Shown in pieces: positions 36,165-45,328 of a stretch of DNA of 64,000 bases. Location: the NCBI RefSeq assembly GCF_018024495.1, contig NZ_CP071696.1, positions 1,612,001-1,676,000 on the forward strand. The letters are read 5' to 3'. How positions within the stretch are numbered: position 1 is the first letter of the stretch; every line of letters starts with the position of its first letter. The notes under the pieces are model-generated. The model did no database searches, had not been told where the DNA came from, and saw only the letters and a list, made by a program, of their open reading frames with translations. The position numbers and the translations under genes are program-made. The stretch is from Agromyces archimandritae (GTDB taxonomy: Bacteria > Actinomycetota > Actinomycetes > Actinomycetales > Microbacteriaceae).

Positions 36165-37672
36165 CTGAAAGGGGCTCTTCGGATTTTAGGTGGGGGCGGG
36201 GGTATCGAGGCCGCCGGCGATGAGGAGCATTCTGAGTCTGTAGTTGTCGTAGTTGCGGAATCCGCGGGCGACCCGGCGGGCGAGCTCGATGAGTCCGTTC
36301 ACGGCTTCGGTGCCACCGTTGGATGACCGGTTCGTCGCCCAGTACGCGAGGAATGCGTCACGCCACTGGTTCAGTGTCTTCCCGAGCCGGGCGATCTCCG
36401 GGATCGGGCACGAGGGGAATGATCCGAGAACGGCCAGCGCGATCTTGCGTCCCTCCGTGAGGTCTGGGTGCTTGTAGGCGTCGCGGAGTTGCTGAGCGGC
36501 GTGCCAGGCGACTTCGACCTCGATGTGCTCTTCCTGTCGGGCGAACGCGGTTTCGAGTCGGCTCCTTTGCTTGTCGGTGAGTCGGTCTCTTCCGGCGCGG
36601 AGGATGTTGCGGATCCCGTAGAGCGGGTCGCCCTTGCGGCCGCGGTGTCCGAGGGTGTCCTGCTGGACTCGGCGGCGGACCTCGTCAACCGCAGCGGTGC
36701 CGAGCTTGACGACGTGGAACGCATCCAGCACAGCGGTGGCATCGTCGAGCTCGTCGTCGAGGGCCTTCTTGTATCCGGCGAACGGGTCAAGAGCGGCGAT
36801 CTTGACGCCGGTCCGGAACTCCGGCGTGCGTTCCTTGATCCAGTCGGCGTATGCCTTCGAGGACCGGCCCGGCACCAGATCGAGCAGCCGCGCCCTGACG
36901 TGACCGGACGCGTCGCGGGTGAGATCGACCATCCCGGTCAGTTCTTTCGGGCCTCGGCCGCCCTCGGCGACGGGCTTGGTGGAGACGTGGTGCCAGAGGT
37001 GCTCGTCCACGCCGAGCACCTCGACGCCATCGAACCGGCCCGGGTCTTTCTCGCGCCGCTGCAACTCGGCTTCCACGTGCGTCCAGACGGTGCCCCACGC
37101 GACCCGCAGCTGCCGAGCGACACCGCGCACCGACGCGTTCTCACGTCGCATCTGCGTCACCGCCCAGGCCACCGCGCGGGCCGTCAAGATCGCGTTCGGG
37201 GCGGCAACAGCCGGGTTCTGCTCCGTGAACGCGCGCACCTCGCATCCGTCCTGGCGACACCGCCAGCGGCGCTTTCGCCACCTCACCCGCACCGGCCGAG
37301 TGCCCATCGGGGCGTCCTTCAGAACAAGTGCCTTCCGTCCCGCCGATTCCGCGACCACCCCGCACCCCGGGCAGCCCACCGGCCCCGGCGGCGACTCGAC
37401 ATCGATGACGAGTACACCGTCACTGCGGTGCTCGACCCCGGTGACGCGGAGCCCGTCGAGCCCGACGAGCAGGTCGCAACGATCACAGTAAGCAGCAGAG
37501 GAACCTGGGCGCGCATCAGCGCAGTGGGTAGCATCGGGCACGGGTCGAGGTCTCCGGACAGACAGGCAGTTTGGTCGCTACCGATCCTCCGGACCTCGAC
37601 CCGCCTCACCACGCCACAACACGCCCGCCAAACTCACCCGCCCCCACCCAGACTGCGCAGAGCCCTGAAAGG
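36165..37672 (-). mobile_element. Complete ISL3-family insertion sequence with 8-bp target duplication
   Basis: The element spans 36173-37664 (1492 bp). Its ends are imperfect inverted repeats (GGCTCTTCGGATTTTAGGTG at 36173; GGCTCTGCGCAGTCTGGGTG reading inward from 37664), matching at 23 of the first 28 positions. It is flanked by the direct repeat CTGAAAGG at 36165-36172 and 37665-37672, the 8 bp typical of the ISL3 family. Without the IS, the sequence reads continuously into the thiolase ribosome binding site and ATG. Confidence 0.92.
36186..37541 (-). CDS. ISL3-family transposase
   Basis: 451 residues from a GTG. N-terminal zinc-finger-like CPGCG ... CRQDGCE, helix-turn-helix SVRGVARQLRVAWGTVWTHV, then the DDE core with VLGVDEHLWHH, IAALDPFAGYKKAL and the late Glu in GGTEAVNGLIELARRVARG. 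Full length, no frameshift, so probably active or recently so. Upstream of the start an inverted repeat GGTCGAGGTCTCCGG / CCGGACCTCGACC (37544-37604) may regulate it. Confidence 0.94.
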   Translation of the reverse strand: MPDATHCADARPGSSAAYCDRCDLLVGLDGLRVTGVEHRSDGVLVIDVESPPGPVGCPGCGVVAESAGRKALVLKDAPMGTRPVRVRWRKRRWRCRQDGCEVRAFTEQNPAVAAPNAILTARAVAWAVTQMRRENASVRGVARQLRVAWGTVWTHVEAELQRREKDPGRFDGVEVLGVDEHLWHHVSTKPVAEGGRGPKELTGMVDLTRDASGHVRARLLDLVPGRSSKAYADWIKERTPEFRTGVKIAALDPFAGYKKALDDELDDATAVLDAFHVVKLGTAAVDEVRRRVQQDTLGHRGRKGDPLYGIRNILRAGRDRLTDKQRSRLETAFARQEEHIEVEVAWHAAQQLRDAYKHPDLTEGRKIALAVLGSFPSCPIPEIARLGKTLNQWRDAFLAYWATNRSSNGGTEAVNGLIELARRVARGFRNYDNYRLRMLLIAGGLDTPAPT

Positions 37673-37679
37673 ACCGACC

Positions 37680-38909
37680 ATGCCCGAGGCGTACATCGTC
37701 GCCACCGCCCGCTCCCCCATCGGCCGCGCCCGCAAAGGGTCCCTCGCCGGCATCCGCCCCGACGACCTCGCCGCGCAGATGGTCGATGCCGCCCTCGCGA
37801 AGGTGCCCGGCCTCGACCCGGCCCGCGTCGAAGACCTCATGCTCGGCTGCGGCCTGCCCGGCGGCGAGCAGGGCATGAACATGGCGCGCATCGTCGCCGT
37901 GCTCCTCGGCCTCGACGGGGTGCCGGGCACGACCGTGAACCGGTACTGCTCGTCGAGCCTGCAGACGACGCGGATGGCGTTCCACGCGATCAAGGCGGGC
38001 GAGGGCGAGGTGTTCGTGTCGGCCGGCGTCGAATCGGTGACGCACACGATGCGGGGCTCCAGCGACTTCATCCCGGGCGAGGATGTGCGGAATCCGCGCT
38101 TCGCCGACGCCCTCGCACGCACCGAGGCGCGAGCCGCGAGCGAGCCGGGGCGGATGCCGTGGCGCGACCCCCGCGAGGCCGGCGAGCTGCCCGACGCGTA
38201 CATCGCGATGGGGCAGACCGCCGAGAACGTCGCCGAGCTCACCGGCGTCGGCCGCGACGAGCAGGACGCGTTCGCCGCACGCAGCCAGCAGCGCGCCGAA
38301 GCATCCATCGCGAGCGGATTCTGGGGCCGCGACATCACCCCGGTGACGCTCGCCGACGGCACCGTCGTCGCGGCCGACGACGGCCCGCGCGCCGGCGTCA
38401 CCGTCGAAACCCTCGCCGCCCTGGATCCCGTGTTCCGCCCCGGCGGCACGGTCACCGCCGGCAACGCCTGCCCCCTGAACGACGGCGCGGCCGCCGTGGT
38501 CGTCGTCAGCGATCGCATCGTCGACGAGCTCGGGCTGCAGCCGCTGGCCCGGATCGTCTCGACCGGGGTCAGCGGCCTCTCCCCCGAGATCATGGGCCTC
38601 GGCCCCGTCGAGGCGTCGCGGCAGGCGCTCGAGCGGGCCGGCCTCAGCATCGACGACGTCGACCTCGTCGAGATCAACGAGGCGTTCGCCGCCCAGGTCG
38701 TGCCCTCGGCCAGGCAGCTCGGCATCGACCCGGAGCGCCTGAACGTGCACGGAGGGGCGATCGCCGTCGGGCATCCGTTCGGCATGACCGGGGCGCGCAT
38801 CACCTCGACGCTCATCAACGCGCTCGGCGAGGGCGGCGGCCGCTACGGCCTCGAGACGATGTGCGTCGGCGGCGGGCAGGGCATGGCGCTGGTGCTCGAG
38901 CGGGTGTGA
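37680..38909 (+). CDS. Acetyl-CoA acetyltransferase (thiolase)
   Basis: 409 residues. Nucleophile Cys90 in VNRYCSSSLQ, NDGAAAVVVVSD, IDDVDLVEINEAFAAQ, GHPFGMTGAR (His) and the second active-site Cys in ETMCVGGGQG: all intact. Catalyses the thiolytic last step of a beta-oxidation-like pathway. The IS inserted immediately 5' of it; the ribosome binding site GAAAGG is part of the target duplication, so translation signals survive but the native promoter is displaced by about 1.5 kb. Confidence 0.94.
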   Translation: MPEAYIVATARSPIGRARKGSLAGIRPDDLAAQMVDAALAKVPGLDPARVEDLMLGCGLPGGEQGMNMARIVAVLLGLDGVPGTTVNRYCSSSLQTTRMAFHAIKAGEGEVFVSAGVESVTHTMRGSSDFIPGEDVRNPRFADALARTEARAASEPGRMPWRDPREAGELPDAYIAMGQTAENVAELTGVGRDEQDAFAARSQQRAEASIASGFWGRDITPVTLADGTVVAADDGPRAGVTVETLAALDPVFRPGGTVTAGNACPLNDGAAAVVVVSDRIVDELGLQPLARIVSTGVSGLSPEIMGLGPVEASRQALERAGLSIDDVDLVEINEAFAAQVVPSARQLGIDPERLNVHGGAIAVGHPFGMTGARITSTLINALGEGGGRYGLETMCVGGGQGMALVLERV

Positions 38910-38952
38910 CCGAGCGAAGCGGCGCAGAGCGCGGGTAGACGGGTCGGCTGCG

Positions 38953-39330
38953 TCAGTACGGGGCGGTCAGGCCGTGGAACATCGGGAAGTGCTTGACGTT
39001 CCGCGTGAACAACCGGGCATCGAGCACGATGGCGGTGGCGGCGATCGCGAGGTCTGCGGAATCGATGCCGCGGTTGCCGGGAAGCCACGCGCGGCCGAGT
39101 TCGCCGGCGACTTCGGCGATCCGGTCGTCCACAGGGCGCCAGTTCAGCACGTCGAGCAGTTCGCGGGTCGCCGCCTCTTCGCGCGGGCGCATCCCGGCGA
39201 GCACTTCGAGTCGGGTGATCTCGCTCGCGTGCAGGGGCCCATCGGCCCGCGCATCGCGCAGCACGCCCGCCGCCTCGGGGATGCCCCGGAGCACGTCGAT
39301 GAGCACGGAGGTGTCGACGAGGATGCTCAT
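38953..39330 (-). CDS. vapC: PIN-domain toxin (VapC family)
   Basis: 125 residues. Acidic residues of the PIN nuclease are visible: Asp6 (LVDTSVLID), Glu in ITRLEVLAG, and Asp in GIDSADLAIAATA. VapC toxins cleave tRNA or rRNA. Start overlaps the antitoxin stop by 4 nt (ATGA). Confidence 0.92.
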   Translation of the reverse strand: MSILVDTSVLIDVLRGIPEAAGVLRDARADGPLHASEITRLEVLAGMRPREEAATRELLDVLNWRPVDDRIAEVAGELGRAWLPGNRGIDSADLAIAATAIVLDARLFTRNVKHFPMFHGLTAPY

Positions 39331-39578
39331 CGGGCGCCGGCCAGGCGATCTCCCGAACGCAGGCCTTCGACGTATGCCGCGCCGTCGATATCGCGGTCCT
39401 GCCAGGCTCCGAACGCCCGGTCGATCGCCTCGATGTCTTCGTCGACATCGCTCGCCGACCCGTACGTGCGCTCGACGGCGTCGCGGATCAGCGCGGAGAT
39501 GGATCGGCCGGTCCGGGCCGCCTCGGCGTCGAGCAGGGCGCGGTCCTCATCCGTGAGCGAGATCTGCGTGCGCAACAT
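39327..39578 (-). CDS. vapB: Ribbon-helix-helix antitoxin (VapB family)
   Basis: 83 residues. N-terminal ribbon-helix-helix (MLRTQISLTDEDRALLDAE, then RSISALIRDAVERT), C-terminal acidic tail that would wrap the toxin. First gene of the pair, normal order. An AT-rich CATGATGTAATCCTACATCA (39575-39594) at the start could be its operator. Confidence 0.9.
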   Translation of the reverse strand: MLRTQISLTDEDRALLDAEAARTGRSISALIRDAVERTYGSASDVDEDIEAIDRAFGAWQDRDIDGAAYVEGLRSGDRLAGAR

Positions 39579-39638
39579 GATGTAATCCTACATCACGGCG
39601 GGCCGCGCACACCCGAGCGGCCCGCCGTCCGTGAACCG

Positions 39639-40658
39639 TCAGACCGCGGCGACGAGCTGCGCCTGCCCCAGCCGTTCGGCGTTGTTCAGGATGCTGAGCG
39701 CGGTGCCCGAGAAGATCTGCTCCTTCTCGTGCCGGGGCACCTCCATCGCCTCGATCGAGGCGACGCCCTTCTCGATGCCGCCGAGCGGGTGCGGGAAGTC
39801 GGTGCCGAGCACCATGTGGTCGGTGCCGACGATGTCGCGGAGGAAGCGCAGGTTGTGCGGGTTGAAGGTGACGGTGTCGAAGTAGAGGCGTTTGATCGAC
39901 TCGCTCGGCAGGTGGTCGATGTGCTTGCGGTCTTCGGCGTAGTCGCGGTAGCCGTTGTCGATCCGCTCCATGAGCCAGGCGACGGCGCCGCCGGCGTGCC
40001 CGATGTGCCATGTGATGTTCGGGTACCGGTCGAGGGTTCCCGAGTAGGCGAGCCTCGCGACCGAGATCGTCGTGTCGAACATGAAACCGAGGATCGGGCC
40101 CATCACGAAGTCGCGCAGGGTGTTGTTCGCGGGCGCGAGCAGCGGATGCATGAAGAGGGTGAGCCCGCGATCGTTCGCCTCGCTGAGGAAGGGCTCGAAT
40201 CGGGGATCGTCGTAGTAGTCGCCGGCGATGTTGCTCGGCAGGATGACGCCGTTGAACCCGGCGCCGTCGACCATGCGATCGACCTCGGCGAGCGCGGCCT
40301 TCGGATCCGCCATCGGCACGGTCGCGTAGGCGCCGAGCCGGTCGGGGTTCTCCGCGATGAGTTCGGCGTAGCGGTCGTTCAGGAACTTGGCCGCGCGGAT
40401 CTGCTGGTCGCGGTCCTTGATGAACTGCGGCAGGGGCCCGACCGACATGACGGCCACGTCGACGCCGGCGCGATCCATCGCCTCGAGCCGGAGGTCCATG
40501 CGCGACATCGGCTCGGTCAGCCCGAAGAACCGGGCTCCCTGGTAGGCGATGAACCGCATCCCGTCGGTTCCGACGCCGAACGAGAAGTCGGAGTCCGCCT
40601 CCTCGATGATGTCGAAGAATTCCTTCGGGTAGAAGTGCGAGTGGAGGTCGATGCGCAT
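39639..40658 (-). CDS. Amidohydrolase-2 family (ACMSD/resorcylate decarboxylase-like)
   Basis: 339 residues. Metal-binding RIDLHSHFYP at the N-terminus, LFMHPLLAPANN, WHIGHAGGAVAWLMERID and the late LGTDFPHPLGG, the pattern of metal-dependent decarboxylases/hydrolases of aromatic acids and ring-cleavage intermediates. The exact substrate is not predictable. Next to it, on the opposite strand, is a truncated IclR gene, which suggests a former catabolic locus here. Confidence 0.88.
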   Translation of the reverse strand: MRIDLHSHFYPKEFFDIIEEADSDFSFGVGTDGMRFIAYQGARFFGLTEPMSRMDLRLEAMDRAGVDVAVMSVGPLPQFIKDRDQQIRAAKFLNDRYAELIAENPDRLGAYATVPMADPKAALAEVDRMVDGAGFNGVILPSNIAGDYYDDPRFEPFLSEANDRGLTLFMHPLLAPANNTLRDFVMGPILGFMFDTTISVARLAYSGTLDRYPNITWHIGHAGGAVAWLMERIDNGYRDYAEDRKHIDHLPSESIKRLYFDTVTFNPHNLRFLRDIVGTDHMVLGTDFPHPLGGIEKGVASIEAMEVPRHEKEQIFSGTALSILNNAERLGQAQLVAAV

Positions 40659-40718
40659 GTCGTCTGCTTTCTGTTCGGCTTGCGCCCGACCCTAGGAGCG
40701 ACGTTCCGCATTCGGGAA

Positions 40719-41210
40719 CAGCATTCCGATATCCGGCTGCTTTCGCTCTCGCGGCGCGTCGGCATCGAGGTCCGCGGAATCGCGAAGCCGATCCTCGGGC
40801 GCTTCGCGGAGGAGCTGCGCTGCACGGCGATCCTGAATGTCGTCGACGGCGAGGAGGTCGTCTGCCTGGTGTCGGTCGAACCGACGAGTTCGGGGGTGCG
40901 CGTCGCCCACAGGGAGGGCCAGCGGCATGCGCTGAGCCGGGGCGCGTCGGGGATCGCCGCGGCGGCCGCCCTGCCGCACCGGCCCGGGGAGCGGCGGGCG
41001 GTGACCGCCGCCCGGCATGTGGGCTATGCCGTCAGCCACGCCGAGGTTGCGCCGGGCACGGTCGCGGCGTCCGCCCCGTTGAGCCTCGCCTCGCACGACT
41101 GGACGGGTGCGGTATCGCTGCTCTTCGCGGATGCGCTGGCGCCGACGCCGGCGGACGCCGGCCGGGCGGTGAAGGAGGCGGCCCGGCTCATCGGCGAGGC
41201 CGCCGCCTGA
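40719..41210 (+). pseudogene. IclR-family regulator, effector domain only
   Basis: About 160 codons that match only the C-terminal ligand-binding domain of IclR regulators (LLSLSRRVGIEVRGIAKPIL, then TAILNVVDGEEVVCLVSVEP and HALSRGASGIAAAAALP). The N-terminal helix-turn-helix is missing and no ATG/GTG/TTG is in frame at the break. The divergent amidohydrolase starts 60 bp away. It most likely is a remnant after deletion; translation from a CTG cannot be excluded. Confidence 0.8.
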
Positions 41211-41777
41211 TCAGGCTCCCAGCACCGCCGCGACGAGGCGTCCGGAGGTGTCGGGGGTGATCGGGGTGCGGTTCAGGATGCGGAACACGACGCCGCCGAC
41301 GAGGAGTTCGACGATCTCTGTGCGGGGGGCGTCGGGCGGGATCTGGCCGGCGGCGACGGCGGAGTCCATGCGGGCGGCGACGAGGGAGGTGCCGAGGTTC
41401 TCGCGGAGCCGGGTGCCGACGTCGGCGTGTTCGATGGCGACGGCGAAGAGGGATCGCACGAGGGTGTCGTGGGCGGGGTCGCCGACGAAGGCGAAGAGGT
41501 CGTCGAGCCAGTCGGCGAGGTCGCGGCGGATGTCTCCGGTGTCGGCGGGCACGAAGCGGTCGGGCAGCAGCATGCCCTCGATGAGGGCCTCGGCCACGAG
41601 CGCGGCCTTGGAGGGCCACCACCGGTAGATGGTCTGTTTGCCGACGCCGGCGTCGGCGGCGATGCCCTCCATGGTGAGGTGGTCGAAGCCGCTGCCGGCG
41701 AATTGGCGGGCGGTCGCTTCGAGGATCGCGAGGCGAGCCGTCTCGCTCCGCGCGGCACCGCGCCGTCCCTCCGCCAT
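41211..41777 (-). CDS. TetR-family regulator, divergent from MMPL gene 1
   Basis: 188 residues. Helix-turn-helix LTMEGIAADAGVGKQTIYRWW (about 34-54), C-terminal domain of the common PF16859-like kind. Divergent from the MMPL transporter gene; a palindrome lies between them, so it is the likely repressor. Promoter looks leaderless (TAGGAT, 7 nt, ATG). Its stop touches that of the IclR remnant. Confidence 0.9.
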   Translation of the reverse strand: MAEGRRGAARSETARLAILEATARQFAGSGFDHLTMEGIAADAGVGKQTIYRWWPSKAALVAEALIEGMLLPDRFVPADTGDIRRDLADWLDDLFAFVGDPAHDTLVRSLFAVAIEHADVGTRLRENLGTSLVAARMDSAVAAGQIPPDAPRTEIVELLVGGVVFRILNRTPITPDTSGRLVAAVLGA

Positions 41778-41784
41778 GCCTCAC

Positions 41785-41790
41785 ATCCTA
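41785..41790 (-). promoter_or_regulatory. -10 box of a leaderless promoter for the TetR gene
   Basis: TAGGAT on the minus strand, 7 nt before the ATG at 41777. Confidence 0.6.
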
Positions 41791-41800
41791 CGTTCAGTCA

Positions 41801-41824
41801 ACGAGACGCGACGTTTCGTATTCT
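41801..41824 (+). promoter_or_regulatory. TetR operator and promoter of MMPL gene 1
   Basis: ACGAGACG-CGA-CGTTTCGT (41801-41819), an 8-3-8 inverted repeat with one mismatch, directly overlapping TATTCT (41819-41824), a likely -10 box of the MMPL gene. Confidence 0.6.
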
Positions 41825-41887
41825 GATTGCGCTCGCGGCTGCGCGACCCACGGCATCCACACCCGACCTTTTCGGAAGGACCCCCCA

Positions 41888-44374
41888 ATGGCGGAACTGC
41901 TCTACCGGCTCGGCACCTTCGCGGCACGCCGCGGCTGGGTCGTGATCGGGTCGTGGATCGCGGTGCTCGCGATCGCCGCCGGCGGCTTCCTCATCGGGTT
42001 CAAGGGGCTCGCGACGAGCTTCGACATCCCCGGCACCGCCTCGGGCGAGGTCATCGCCGAGCTCGAGGAGCAGCTGCCCGACTTCGCCGGGGCATCCGGA
42101 ACCGTCGTGTTCGAGACGGAGGACGGCGAAGCGTTCACCGAGGCGCAGAAGGACGCGATCGGCGCACTCGTCGACGACGCCGACGGGCTGCCGGACGTCT
42201 CGGGGGTCGTCGACCCCTTCGACACCGAGGCGGAGCGGGCCGAGCAGGCTGCGAAGCTCGCCGACGGCCGCACGCAGATCGCCGACGGCGAGGCGCAGCT
42301 GGATGCCGGGCAGGCACAGCTCGACGCGGGCCTCGCCCAGCTCGACGACGCGCAGGCGCAGCTCGACGCCGGGCGCGAGCAGGCCACGGCCGCCGGCTTC
42401 CCCACCGACGAGCTCGACGCCCAGCAGGCCGCGCTCGACGCGCAGCGCGAGGCCGTCGCCGGCCAGCAGGCCGAGCTGGACGATGCTCGCGCCGAGCTCG
42501 AGACGCAGCAGCAGCGCCTGGACGACGGCGCAGAACTGCTCGGCTTCGCCGACGGCATCCGCATGGTCTCCGAAGACGGCTCGGCCGCGCTCGTGAACGT
42601 CGCCTTCACCGAACCCCGCCTCGAACTCGAGCAGGCCTCGAAGGATGCGGTCATCGACCACTTCGAATCCGAGCCGATCGACGGGGTGACCGTGTCGTTC
42701 TCGACCGACATCGCCCAGGGCGTGCCGAAGATCATCGGCGTCGGCGAGGTCGTCGGCGTCGCCTTCGCCGCCGTCGTGCTGCTCGTCATGCTCGGCTCGA
42801 TCATCGCCGCCGCCCTGCCGATCGTCACCGCGCTCGTCGGCGTCGCCATCGGCGCCCTCGGTGCGCTGGCGTTCTCGGGGGTGGTGCAGATGGCATCCGT
42901 CACCCCGATCCTCGGGGTCATGCTGGGCCTGGCCGTCGGCATCGACTATTCGCTGTTCATCATCAACCGGCATCGCAAGCAGCTGCTCGAGGGCGCCGAA
43001 CCGATCGAGTCGATCGGGCTCGCGAACGGCACCGCCGGCAACGCGGTCGTCTTCGCCGGCACCACGGTGATCGTCGCCCTCCTCGCCCTGAACGTCACCG
43101 GGGTGCCGTTCCTCGGCCTGATGGGCACGGTCGGTGCGATCAGCGTGCTCATCGCCGTCCTCATCGCGGTCACCATGACGCCGGCGATCCTGGGGCTCCT
43201 CGGCATCCGCGTGCTCGGCAAGCGCGCCCGCGCCCGCATCGGGCAGGTGCATCACGAGGATGCGAAGGCGAAGCCGATGCGCACCTGGCGTGCGATCGGC
43301 ACGGTGCTGGTGTCGGCGGCGGCGCTGCTGGCGATCGCGGTGCCGGCCCTCGACATGCGCGTCGGCCTTCCCGACGGGTCTTCCGAGCCGGCCGATTCCG
43401 CCTCCTACCGGGCGTTCATGACGACCGAGGAGTCGTTCGGGGCCGGTGCGAACGGCCCGCTGCTGGTGACGGCGTCCCTGCCGTCCGGTCTCGACGACGA
43501 CGCGGTGGATGCCGCGCAGCTCGAGGTGGCCCGCACCCTGTCCGAGCAGCCGGATGTGACGGCCGTCGCCCCGATCGCCGTGTCGGAGGACGGCGAGCTC
43601 GCCGCCTTCCAGGTGATCCCGGCGGAGGGGCCGAACGCGGCATCCACCGACGCCCTCGTGCGGGAGCTGCGGGAGCTGCCCGCGATCGACGGCGACATCG
43701 AGCTCGGCGTCGCCGGCCAGGCGGCGATCAACATCGACATCTCCGAGAACCTGCTCGACGTGCTGCCCCTCTATCTCGCGGTCGTCGTCGGCATCTCGCT
43801 GCTCATCATGATCCTCGTGTTCCGCTCGATCCTGGTGCCGCTCATCGCGACCGGCGGCTTCGTGCTGTCGCTGTTCGCGACGTACGGCGCGGTCGTCGCT
43901 CTGTTCCAGTTCGGGTGGGGGGCGGATGCCCTGGGCATCCACACCGGCCCGATCCTGAGCTTCCTGCCCGTCATCCTCGTCGGCATCCTCTTCGGCCTCG
44001 CGATGGACTACCAGTTGTTCCTCGCGACCGGCATGCGCGAGGCGTACGTGCACGGGGCTCCGGCCAGGCTCGCGGTCGCGCGCGGCTTCCGCGCGGGGCG
44101 GTCGGTGGTGATCGCGGCGGGTCTCATCATGATCTCGGTGTTCGGCGGGTTCGTGTTCGCCGAGTCGACGATGATCCGCTCGATCGGCTTCGGCCTCGCG
44201 TTCGGCGTGCTCGTGGATGCGTTCGTCGTGCGGATGCTGCTGATGCCGGCGCTCATGCACCTGCTGGGCCGGTCGGCGTGGTGGATCCCGAAGTGGCTGG
44301 ATCGCATCCTGCCCGATGTGGATGTCGAGGGTGCAGCCCTCGAGCGGCGGCACCACGCGACGCCCGCGGCATAG
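41888..44374 (+). CDS. MMPL-family RND transporter, paralogue 1
   Basis: 828 residues with 12 predicted membrane helices in the MMPL 1+5+1+5 arrangement. Conserved core: LGVMLGLAVGIDYSLFIINRHR and ILVGILFGLAMDYQLFLATG. Between helix 1 and 2 there is a coiled coil built on AQLDAGQAQLDAGLAQLD-like heptads (about 135-215). Such transporters export lipids or drugs. Controlled by the divergent TetR. AAGGA ribosome binding site upstream. It is highly similar to the protein at 48534-51098. Confidence 0.93.
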   Translation: MAELLYRLGTFAARRGWVVIGSWIAVLAIAAGGFLIGFKGLATSFDIPGTASGEVIAELEEQLPDFAGASGTVVFETEDGEAFTEAQKDAIGALVDDADGLPDVSGVVDPFDTEAERAEQAAKLADGRTQIADGEAQLDAGQAQLDAGLAQLDDAQAQLDAGREQATAAGFPTDELDAQQAALDAQREAVAGQQAELDDARAELETQQQRLDDGAELLGFADGIRMVSEDGSAALVNVAFTEPRLELEQASKDAVIDHFESEPIDGVTVSFSTDIAQGVPKIIGVGEVVGVAFAAVVLLVMLGSIIAAALPIVTALVGVAIGALGALAFSGVVQMASVTPILGVMLGLAVGIDYSLFIINRHRKQLLEGAEPIESIGLANGTAGNAVVFAGTTVIVALLALNVTGVPFLGLMGTVGAISVLIAVLIAVTMTPAILGLLGIRVLGKRARARIGQVHHEDAKAKPMRTWRAIGTVLVSAAALLAIAVPALDMRVGLPDGSSEPADSASYRAFMTTEESFGAGANGPLLVTASLPSGLDDDAVDAAQLEVARTLSEQPDVTAVAPIAVSEDGELAAFQVIPAEGPNAASTDALVRELRELPAIDGDIELGVAGQAAINIDISENLLDVLPLYLAVVVGISLLIMILVFRSILVPLIATGGFVLSLFATYGAVVALFQFGWGADALGIHTGPILSFLPVILVGILFGLAMDYQLFLATGMREAYVHGAPARLAVARGFRAGRSVVIAAGLIMISVFGGFVFAESTMIRSIGFGLAFGVLVDAFVVRMLLMPALMHLLGRSAWWIPKWLDRILPDVDVEGAALERRHHATPAA

Positions 44375-44411
44375 CGGCGCAGGATCCGGCAGCCGGGGGC
44401 AGAATGAGGGT

Positions 44412-44912
44412 ATGACGGCATCCGGCCCCGTGGTCGTCGGCGTCCTCGCCGGCGAGCGGCACGACCCCGTCGTCGTCCGCGCCGCGGAGTTCGCCCGCCG
44501 TTTCGACGCCGCGCTCGTCGTCGCGACGGTCGACCCGGCCCGGTACGCCGTCGACGAGCACCCCGACGGCTCGGTGCGTTCGGCATCCGTCGACCCCGAC
44601 CTGCCCGACGAGCGCGAAGAGACCCCGGATGCCGCATACGCCGAGCATGTCCGCGAGCTCGCGGGCGGGGTGGATGCCGAGGCGCGCGCCCTCGTCGGCG
44701 AGCCGGCCCATGCGCTCGCCCGCCTCGCCGAGCGGCTCGGGGCGCAGATGATCGTCGTCGGCACCCGTGAGCGTTCCGTGCTCGCCTCGGTGCAGCGCTT
44801 CTTCGCGGGCTCGGTGGGTGCGCGTCTCGCGCATGTCCAGCCGCTGCCGGTCGTCGTCATCCCCCTCGACCCGGCCGGCGACGGCGAGCGCCTCCCCTGG
44901 GACGAGGGGTGA
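44412..44912 (+). CDS. Universal stress protein (UspA family)
   Basis: 166 residues, one Usp domain. VVGVLAGERHDPVVVRAAEF at the start and the nucleotide-binding MIVVGTRERSVLASVQRFFAGSV near the C-terminus (family G-x2-G-x9-GS). Its stop overlaps the next gene (GTGA), so it is co-translated with the fluoride channel genes. Confidence 0.88.
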   Translation: MTASGPVVVGVLAGERHDPVVVRAAEFARRFDAALVVATVDPARYAVDEHPDGSVRSASVDPDLPDEREETPDAAYAEHVRELAGGVDAEARALVGEPAHALARLAERLGAQMIVVGTRERSVLASVQRFFAGSVGARLAHVQPLPVVVIPLDPAGDGERLPWDEG

Positions 44913-45328
44913 CGGCGGGCCTCGGCCGCTCGGCGCTGCTCGTCGCGGCCGGCGGCACGCTCGGCTCGGCGGCCCGCATCGGCATCGGTCTGCTGCTGCC
45001 GGCGAGCGGCGGGATGCCGTGGGCGACGCTCACGGTGAACCTCGTCGGGGCGTTCGTGCTGGGGGCGCTGCTCGAGGTGCTCCGGCGGCGCGGACCCGAC
45101 GAGGGGCGGCGGCGCGCGTTGCGGCTCGCGGCGGGCACGGGCTTCTGCGGCGGCTTCACGACGTACAGCGCGTTCGCGGTCGAGTCGGTGCGGTTGCTGG
45201 AGTCGGCGCCGGTGCTCGGCGTCGTCTACATCCTCGCGACCCTGCTGGCGGGTGCGGCGGCGACGCTGGCCGGCTTCGGCCTCGGCGGGTGGATGCACGG
45301 GCGCACCGAACGGCGGCGGCCCGCGTGA
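44909..45328 (+). CDS. crcB1: Fluoride channel subunit (FluC/CrcB)
   Basis: 139 residues, four membrane helices. FluC landmarks: GGTLGSAARIGIGL, LTVNLVGAFVLGALL, TGFCGGFTTYSAFAVES. Forms a dual-topology fluoride-exporting channel, probably as a heterodimer with the next gene. GTG start overlaps the usp stop; its own stop overlaps the next start. Confidence 0.92.
   Translation: MTAGLGRSALLVAAGGTLGSAARIGIGLLLPASGGMPWATLTVNLVGAFVLGALLEVLRRRGPDEGRRRALRLAAGTGFCGGFTTYSAFAVESVRLLESAPVLGVVYILATLLAGAAATLAGFGLGGWMHGRTERRRPA

Noticed and set aside
36468..38909. 813-codon frame joining DNA inside the IS to the thiolase
   Set aside because: The part before 37680 is antisense to the transposase; the thiolase starts at its own ribosome binding site.
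44375..44911. Fluoride riboswitch upstream of the crcB pair
   Set aside because: The genes are translationally coupled to usp and no crcB-motif fold is visible in the leader.
41798..45298. 1166-codon minus-strand frame
   Set aside because: Antisense to MMPL, usp and crcB1; composition is Arg/Asp/His-rich, typical of a shadow frame.
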